From Blautia sp900556555 (GTDB lineage Bacteria > Bacillota > Clostridia > Lachnospirales > Lachnospiraceae), in assembly GCA_964250615.1 (NCBI GenBank), contig CAXUGM010000002.1: a stretch of 64,000 nucleotides of DNA; one strand, given 5' to 3'. The translations under genes and the position numbers were made by a program. Positions 59,188 to 64,000 of this stretch are shown piece after piece; within the stretch, counting starts at the first letter, position 1; the number at the start of each line of letters is the position of its first letter. Below the pieces are notes generated by a model. That model saw only the letters and a list, made by a program, of their open reading frames with translations. It was not told where the DNA came from and did no database searches.

Positions 59188-59988
59188 ATGTATTATGACT
59201 TTCATGTTCATTCTGACTTTTCCAGTGACAGCCGCTCACCCATGGAATCCATGATCCGGCAGGGTATCCATCTTGGGCTTCCGGGTATCTGTTTTACTGA
59301 GCACATGGATCTTGATTTCCCAGATGGAGAACTTTCTTTCCTGACAGATCTGCCTTCTTATAAACAAAATTTTTCAGAGTTAAAAGAACGGTATCAGGGA
59401 CAGATTGAACTCTTTTATGGCCTTGAACTTGGAATGCAGCCGCATCTGGCCAAAGAACTGCCACAGCTTGCACACTCTGATACCTTTGACTTTCTGATTG
59501 GTTCTACCCATCTGATTGACCGTATGGATCCCTATGATAAGCTCTATTTTCAGGGAAAAAGTGAGCAGGAAGCTTATCTGCGCTATTTCGAAGTTCTCCT
59601 GGAAAACCTCAAAACATTTTCCTGTTTTGACACCTGCGGGCATATAGATTATGTAGTGCGGTATGGTCCAAACACAAACCAAGATTATTCTTATAACAAA
59701 TATTGTGATATCCTGGATGAAATTTTAAAAGTTCTGATTACAAAAGGGATTGGGTTAGAATGTAACACTGCTGGCTTTAAATATGGTCTTGGACATCCAA
59801 ACCCAACAGAAGATATCCTGATCCGCTACCGTGAACTTGGAGGAGAGATTCTCACTCTTGGGTCTGATGGACATGCTCCCGAACATCTTGCTTATGATTT
59901 TGATAAAATCGGCAATCTTTTACAGAACTGTGGTTTCCGGTATTATACGATTTTTAAAAACAGAAAACCAGAATTTGTTAAATTATAA
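59188..59988 (+). CDS. Histidinol-phosphatase (PHP domain, HisJ/HisK type)
   Basis: A 266-residue PHP-superfamily phosphoesterase. Metal ligands visible: DFHVHSDFSSDS at the N-terminus, CFTEHMDLD (about 37), GLELGMQPH, IGSTHLID, CGHIDYVVRYG and the late LGSDGHAPE. The HisJ family hydrolyses histidinol phosphate in histidine synthesis; PHP relatives act on other phosphates, and no his genes are near. ATG 59188 has AAAGGAG upstream. Confidence 0.82.
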   Translation: MYYDFHVHSDFSSDSRSPMESMIRQGIHLGLPGICFTEHMDLDFPDGELSFLTDLPSYKQNFSELKERYQGQIELFYGLELGMQPHLAKELPQLAHSDTFDFLIGSTHLIDRMDPYDKLYFQGKSEQEAYLRYFEVLLENLKTFSCFDTCGHIDYVVRYGPNTNQDYSYNKYCDILDEILKVLITKGIGLECNTAGFKYGLGHPNPTEDILIRYRELGGEILTLGSDGHAPEHLAYDFDKIGNLLQNCGFRYYTIFKNRKPEFVKL

Positions 59989-60013
59989 AGTCTGGAAGCT
60001 CTGTCTAAAGTAC

Positions 60014-60071
60014 AAAAACGAAGCAAAGACTCTTCTGCCTATTGTCAGAAAAGAGAATTTACTTCGTTTTT
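60014..60071. terminator. Terminator between the PHP gene and mnmA
   Basis: AAAAACGAAG (60014-60023) with CTTCGTTTTT (60062-60071) between convergent genes. Confidence 0.7.
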
Positions 60072-60085
60072 CTTATTTTTTATGT

Positions 60086-61171
60086 TTATGCTTTTCCAAG
60101 AATAATACCGCCGCCGGCTACATACTCTCCCTGATAGAATACTACCGCCTGTCCCGGGGTAATGGCTCTCTGTGGCTGGTCAAAAACCACCAGCACCTTT
60201 CCATCCTCCATAGGCTTGACCGTACATTCAGCCCCCGGATGATTGTATCTGATTTTTGCATTCAGACGCATTTCCCTGTCCAACCCGCTGATTGCCATAT
60301 AGTTTACCCTGTCACAGACGAGGGTATTGACAAATAAGTCTTCATTTTCTCCAATCACAACTTCATTGCTATGCGGCCGGATTTCCGTCACAAACACCGG
60401 ATGCCCCATAGAAAGGTTCAGTCCCTTTCTCTGTCCAATGGTATAATGTATGATTCCCTGATGTTGCCCGATTACCGTACCATCTTCAAGGACATAATTT
60501 CCTTTTGGAATTTTTTCTCCTGTGCTGGTCTCTATAAATCCCGCATAATCATTATCCGGTACAAAACAAATCTCCTGGCTGTCTTTCTTCTGTGCCACAG
60601 GAAGTCCTGCCTCTTCTGCAATCTGCCGGATTTCTTCTTTTGTATATGCACCTACAGGCATCAATGTCCTGGAAAGCTGTTCCTGGGTCAGATTATACAG
60701 GGCATAGGTCTGGTCTTTTCTTGCAGTGACAGAGTTTCTTATAGCAAATCTTCCATTTGGAAGCTGTTCTACCCTTGCATAATGTCCCGTGGCAATATAA
60801 TCTGCCCCAATCTCAAGGCTTCTCTTTAATAAAGATTCCCATTTCACATAACGGTTACACGCAATACAGGGATTCGGTGTCCTGCCTTCCTGATACTCTC
60901 TGATAAAGTAATCAATAACCTGTGACTTAAACTCTTTACGGAAATTCATGACATAGTACGGGATATCCAGTATCTGTGCCACTCTTCTCGCATCATCCAC
61001 AGCACTGAGGCCACAGCAGCCTCCATTTTCTTCCTGTATCTCCTGGTTCTCTTCCTGCCAGATTTGCATGGTCACACCAATTACTTCATAACCTTGCTTT
61101 TTCAGAAGATATGCTGCCACCGAAGAATCTACACCTCCAGACAGGCCTACCACTACTGTTTTTTTCTCCAT
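60086..61171 (-). CDS. mnmA: tRNA-specific 2-thiouridylase
   Basis: Installs sulfur at wobble uridine-34 of Lys, Glu and Gln tRNAs. A 361-residue enzyme: PP-loop VVGLSGGVDSSVAA, catalytic cysteines in RTPNPCIACNRYVKW (about 104) and SQEICFVPDNDYAGF (about 200). Its ATG shares one base with the iscU stop. It ends an operon supplying cysteine desulfurase and scaffold, which is the natural sulfur source. Confidence 0.96.
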   Translation of the reverse strand: MEKKTVVVGLSGGVDSSVAAYLLKKQGYEVIGVTMQIWQEENQEIQEENGGCCGLSAVDDARRVAQILDIPYYVMNFRKEFKSQVIDYFIREYQEGRTPNPCIACNRYVKWESLLKRSLEIGADYIATGHYARVEQLPNGRFAIRNSVTARKDQTYALYNLTQEQLSRTLMPVGAYTKEEIRQIAEEAGLPVAQKKDSQEICFVPDNDYAGFIETSTGEKIPKGNYVLEDGTVIGQHQGIIHYTIGQRKGLNLSMGHPVFVTEIRPHSNEVVIGENEDLFVNTLVCDRVNYMAISGLDREMRLNAKIRYNHPGAECTVKPMEDGKVLVVFDQPQRAITPGQAVVFYQGEYVAGGGIILGKA

Positions 61172-61614
61172 CAGTATTCTTCCTCTTCTTCCTCTTCACC
61201 TTCATGAATATCTGACTTTGGCTTGGATAATCCTTCTATCTTAATTCCGTGTTTTTCAGCATAGTCCCAAAGTGCTGCATGAATTGCCTCCTCCGCAAGC
61301 AAAGAGCAGTGTACTTTCACTGGCGGAAGGCCATCCAGAGCTTCCATAACCGCCTTATTGGTTACTTTCAATGCCTCTTCAATCGTTTTTCCTTTTACAA
61401 GCTCTGTTGCCATGCTGCTGGTAGCCACTGCTGCCCCGCAGCCAAAAGTTTTGAATTTGCAGTCACGGATTACCTGGTTTTCATCAATATCCAGGTAAAT
61501 TCTCATAATATCCCCACACTTTGCATTTCCAACTGTACCCACACCGCTGGCGTTCTCGATTTCTCCTACATTTCTTGGATTCTGAAAATGATCCATTACT
61601 TTTTCGCTGTACAT
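61171..61614 (-). CDS. iscU: Fe-S cluster scaffold IscU/NifU-like
   Basis: A 147-residue scaffold for Fe-S cluster assembly: N-terminus YSEKVMDHFQNPRNVGEI, conserved cysteines in VGNAKCGDIM (about 33), KTFGCGAAVATSS (about 60) and VKVHCSLLAEEAIHAAL (about 103). After the domain, a tail ends in about nine acidic residues (Glu-rich), not seen in most relatives. Lies between iscS and mnmA. Confidence 0.95.
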   Translation of the reverse strand: MYSEKVMDHFQNPRNVGEIENASGVGTVGNAKCGDIMRIYLDIDENQVIRDCKFKTFGCGAAVATSSMATELVKGKTIEEALKVTNKAVMEALDGLPPVKVHCSLLAEEAIHAALWDYAEKHGIKIEGLSKPKSDIHEGEEEEEEEY

Positions 61615-61632
61615 TCTTATTTCCTCCGTTTT

Positions 61633-62817
61633 TTATTTTTCCTGTTTCCGTACAAAGTCTTCATATAATGGAGACAGTTCACGTAATCTATTTACAATAT
61701 CTTTAATCTGTTCCAGTGTGTAATCTAAGTCTTCTTTTGTAGTGTCAGCTCCAAGAGATAAACGCAAAGATCCATGTGCAATCTCATGAGGCAGGCCAAT
61801 TGCCAGGAGCACATGAGAAGGATCAAGGGAGCCTGATGTACAGGCAGAACCGCTGGAACCTGCAATCCCTTTCATATCCAGCATAATCAGAAGAGATTCC
61901 CCTTCAATGAACCGGAAGCTGATATTAATATTATTCGGAAGACGTTTCTGTGGGTGTCCATTTAGTTTTACATAAGGAATCTCCTTCTGGATACGCTCAA
62001 TGAAATAATCTCTCAGCTCGCGTTCCTTCGCAGTTCTTTCTTCCATTGTTTCGGCTGCCCTTTTTGCCGCAACTCCATATCCTACAATTGCTGGGACATT
62101 CTCTGTTCCGGCTCTTCTCTTTCTCTCCTGTGCACCACCGTGTACAAAAGAACGGATTTTTACTCCTTTACGGATATAGAGAAAACCGATTCCCTTGGGT
62201 CCGTTGATCTTATGAGCACTGGAGCTTAACATGTCAATATTCATGTCATCTACATCAATCGGTACCTGGCCAAAAGCCTGGACTGCATCTGTGTGGAACA
62301 AAATCCCGTGCTCTTTTGCAATCATACCAATTTCTTTAACCGGCTCAATGGTTCCGATTTCGTTGTTGGCAAACATGATGGAAATGAGAATGGTATCCGG
62401 GCGGATTGCTTTTTGCAGTTCATCCAGATCAATCAGGCCATTTTCATCTACATCCAGATAGGTAATCTCGGCACCTTTTTTCTCCAGATATTCACAGGTA
62501 TGGAGAATCGCATGATGCTCGATTTTTGTTGTAATAATATGTCCGCCTTTTCCTGAGTAAGCTTCAAAAGCTGCTTTTAATGCCCAGTTATCTGCTTCAC
62601 TTCCTCCTGCTGTGAAATAAATCTCTTCTGTCCTGGCTCCTAAGACACTTGCAATCTGTTCTCGTGCAGTTGTAATAGCCTCCCTGCTTCTCTGTCCAAT
62701 TTCGTAAATGCTGGATGGATTTCCATAGTTTTCTGTAAAATATGGAAGCATGGCATCTACTACTTCTTGGGAAGTCTTTGTAGTTGCTGCATTATCCAGA
62801 TAAATTTTTGTTTTCAT
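61633..62817 (-). CDS. iscS: Cysteine desulfurase
   Basis: PLP enzyme that takes sulfur from cysteine for Fe-S clusters and tRNA thiolation. A 394-residue class V aminotransferase: KIYLDNAATTKTS, PLP-Lys in SSSAHKINGPKGIGFLY (about 205), and the catalytic-Cys loop GSSGSACTSGSLDPSHVL (about 327). ATG 62817 has AGGAG upstream at good distance. Second gene of the isc operon. Confidence 0.96.
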   Translation of the reverse strand: MKTKIYLDNAATTKTSQEVVDAMLPYFTENYGNPSSIYEIGQRSREAITTAREQIASVLGARTEEIYFTAGGSEADNWALKAAFEAYSGKGGHIITTKIEHHAILHTCEYLEKKGAEITYLDVDENGLIDLDELQKAIRPDTILISIMFANNEIGTIEPVKEIGMIAKEHGILFHTDAVQAFGQVPIDVDDMNIDMLSSSAHKINGPKGIGFLYIRKGVKIRSFVHGGAQERKRRAGTENVPAIVGYGVAAKRAAETMEERTAKERELRDYFIERIQKEIPYVKLNGHPQKRLPNNINISFRFIEGESLLIMLDMKGIAGSSGSACTSGSLDPSHVLLAIGLPHEIAHGSLRLSLGADTTKEDLDYTLEQIKDIVNRLRELSPLYEDFVRKQEK

Positions 62818-62864
62818 ATCCTTCATCTCCTATTAATTCTTGTTTTTGTTTCTATCATTATCAT

Positions 62865-63323
62865 TCATTGATTACATTTCTGTACCTTGATCTGTCCTTT
62901 TTCCCGGACTTTGCGGCTTTCTTCTACTAACTGGCTAAGCATAATAGAATCTACGGTTTCCTGGATACTTTTGTTTATTTCCTGCCAGACATACCGTGCC
63001 ACACACAAATCTTCTCCCTGGCAATGTTCATTGCTTCCCTCTCCGCAGGAAACTGCCTCTATACTTCCTTCCAGAGCCCTCAGCACATCTCCTACAGAGA
63101 TTTCTTCTGCCGGTTTCGCAAGGCGGTAACCACCCTGTGCACCCCGGACACTCTGAATCAGCCCTTCTTTTTTCAATTTACGCATCAGCTGCTCTAGGTA
63201 GCTATCTGAAATATGCTGTCTCTCTGAAATGCTTTGTATGGAAACAGCCTCTTCATTGTCACTATACAATGCAAGATCTATCAATGCCCGGAGGCCATAT
63301 CTGCCCTTTGTGGATAGTTTCAA
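62865..63323 (-). CDS. iscR: Rrf2 family regulator IscR-like
   Basis: A 152-residue winged-helix regulator: MKLSTKGRYGLRALIDLA with HTH QHISDSYLEQLMRKLKKEGL. Three cysteines (CGEGSNEHCQGEDLC, about 94-108) in the position that holds a [2Fe-2S] cluster in IscR. It should repress the isc operon when clusters are plentiful. First gene, 48 bp before iscS. Confidence 0.93.
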   Translation of the reverse strand: MKLSTKGRYGLRALIDLALYSDNEEAVSIQSISERQHISDSYLEQLMRKLKKEGLIQSVRGAQGGYRLAKPAEEISVGDVLRALEGSIEAVSCGEGSNEHCQGEDLCVARYVWQEINKSIQETVDSIMLSQLVEESRKVREKGQIKVQKCNQ

Positions 63324-63450
63324 ATAACTGCCTCCTTTCTCAATCCCTACTATTTTACTCGGAATTTAATCTGAATGTAGAATATCATCTTTCCTAAGTT
63401 CTGTCAAGTTCCGAAAAAGAATATATTTAAAAAAAGGCAAAAAGGATTTC

Positions 63451-64000
63451 ATGCCATTTATGAATAACAAATACCTTCTAATAAAAGGAACTCTTATCTT
63501 AACTTTATCAGGATTCATCACAAAAATAATTGGTTTTATTTATAGAATATTCCTCTCACAGACCATTGGTGCACATGGAATGGGAATCTATCAACTTATT
63601 TTCCCGGTTCAGACCCTCTGCTATGCACTTACTGTCGGAGGAATCCAAACTGCCATTTCCCGCTCTGTTGCTGCAAAAGCCGCACAAAAAGATGAACAGG
63701 GTGCAAGAGATCTCTTTCTCATTTCTGCTGCCCTGTCTTTTTTTACTGCGGTGTGTGTGTCTTTTTTCTTATACCGTCATGCATCCTGGTTTGCAGTACA
63801 TATCCTCCTAGAAGAAAGCTGCAAACCTCTGCTGCAGATGATTGCGTTTTCTCTTCCTATGGGTACTTTTCATTCCTGCATAAACGGATATTATATTGCC
63901 CGGAAAAAGCTGTCCATTCCTGCTACTGCCCAGCTTTTGGAGCAATGTGCACGTGTTGCAGCATCCTTTCTCTTATTCCTGGTCTGGACAGAAAAGGGAA
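63451..64000 (+). CDS. SpoVB-like flippase, 5' part (runs off window)
   Basis: An open frame of 183 codons continues past the window end. The product begins MPFMNNKYLLIKGTLILTLS and continues with GFITKIIGFIYRIFLSQTIG, the signature start of stage V sporulation protein B / MurJ-like flippases. At least five membrane helices are visible. AAAGGA lies at 63441-63446; ATG 63451 or ATG 63460 could be the start. The related protein at 36452 shares the family but belongs to another subgroup by sequence. The full-length protein is expected to be about 500 residues. Confidence 0.85.
   Translation, partial: MPFMNNKYLLIKGTLILTLSGFITKIIGFIYRIFLSQTIGAHGMGIYQLIFPVQTLCYALTVGGIQTAISRSVAAKAAQKDEQGARDLFLISAALSFFTAVCVSFFLYRHASWFAVHILLEESCKPLLQMIAFSLPMGTFHSCINGYYIARKKLSIPATAQLLEQCARVAASFLLFLVWTEKG

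Noticed and set aside
1..64000. CRISPR array, rRNA genes, insertion sequences with transposase
   Set aside because: No regular spaced repeats of CRISPR type, no rRNA signatures and no transposase reading frame were seen; the 42-bp repeats at 41845-42096 are coding.

Overview
The window looks like a chromosome segment of a Gram-positive, anaerobic, probably spore-forming gut Clostridium relative, most likely Lachnospiraceae and perhaps Blautia-like. The basis is moderate G+C, strong AGGAGG ribosome sites, an electron-bifurcating [FeFe]-hydrogenase operon, a very large BadF/HgdC-type activator protein, radical SAM proteins, a SpoVB-like flippase and clostridial gene neighbourhoods. The genus is inference.

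Layout. 1-2424 is the right end of an integrative element: an accessory protein, a lipoprotein, a tyrosine integrase and a displaced 3' piece of tRNA-Thr(CGT). Two host genes follow (zinc-ribbon membrane protein, flavodoxin). About 3548-12086 is a compact second element of about 8.5 kb. It has an integrase, a repressor with a divergent operator/promoter switch, an Xis-like protein, a P4-type primase-helicase with an origin-like repeat array just behind it, several tiny proteins, a structured RNA, a scaffold-like protein, a major-capsid-like protein, a sigma-70-like factor and a type I toxin-antitoxin. I saw no portal, terminase, tail or lysis genes, so it reads as a phage satellite that supplies its own shell proteins. 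This is the most interesting part of the window.

12108-64000 is core chromosome. It carries a MscS channel, glycogen branching enzyme, the hydrogenase operon, serine synthesis (DUF1015, serA, serC), branched-chain amino acid genes (ilvB, ilvD, leuB), serine dehydratase (sdaAB, sdaAA), yajC and tgt. Then come the CoA-dehydratase-activator-like protein, a flippase, ung, a two-component system, tmRNA and a coiled-coil protein with 42-bp tandem repeats. After those lie pepF, smpB, rnr, secG, enolase, gpmI, an amino-acid ABC transporter whose binding protein looks circularly permuted, an L,D-transpeptidase, a PflA-like radical SAM protein, the gap-pgk-tpiA glycolytic operon and a PHP phosphatase. 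The window ends with an Fe-S/thiouridine operon (iscR, iscS, iscU, mnmA) and the start of a SpoVB-like gene.

How genes work together: gap, pgk, tpiA, gpmI and eno cover lower glycolysis, and the hydrogenase reoxidises the NADH and ferredoxin produced. serA/serC draw 3-phosphoglycerate into serine and sdaA returns it to pyruvate, which IlvB/IlvD use for branched-chain amino acids. SmpB, tmRNA and RNase R form the ribosome-rescue set. Cysteine desulfurase and the IscU scaffold sit directly upstream of the thiouridylase that needs the sulfur.
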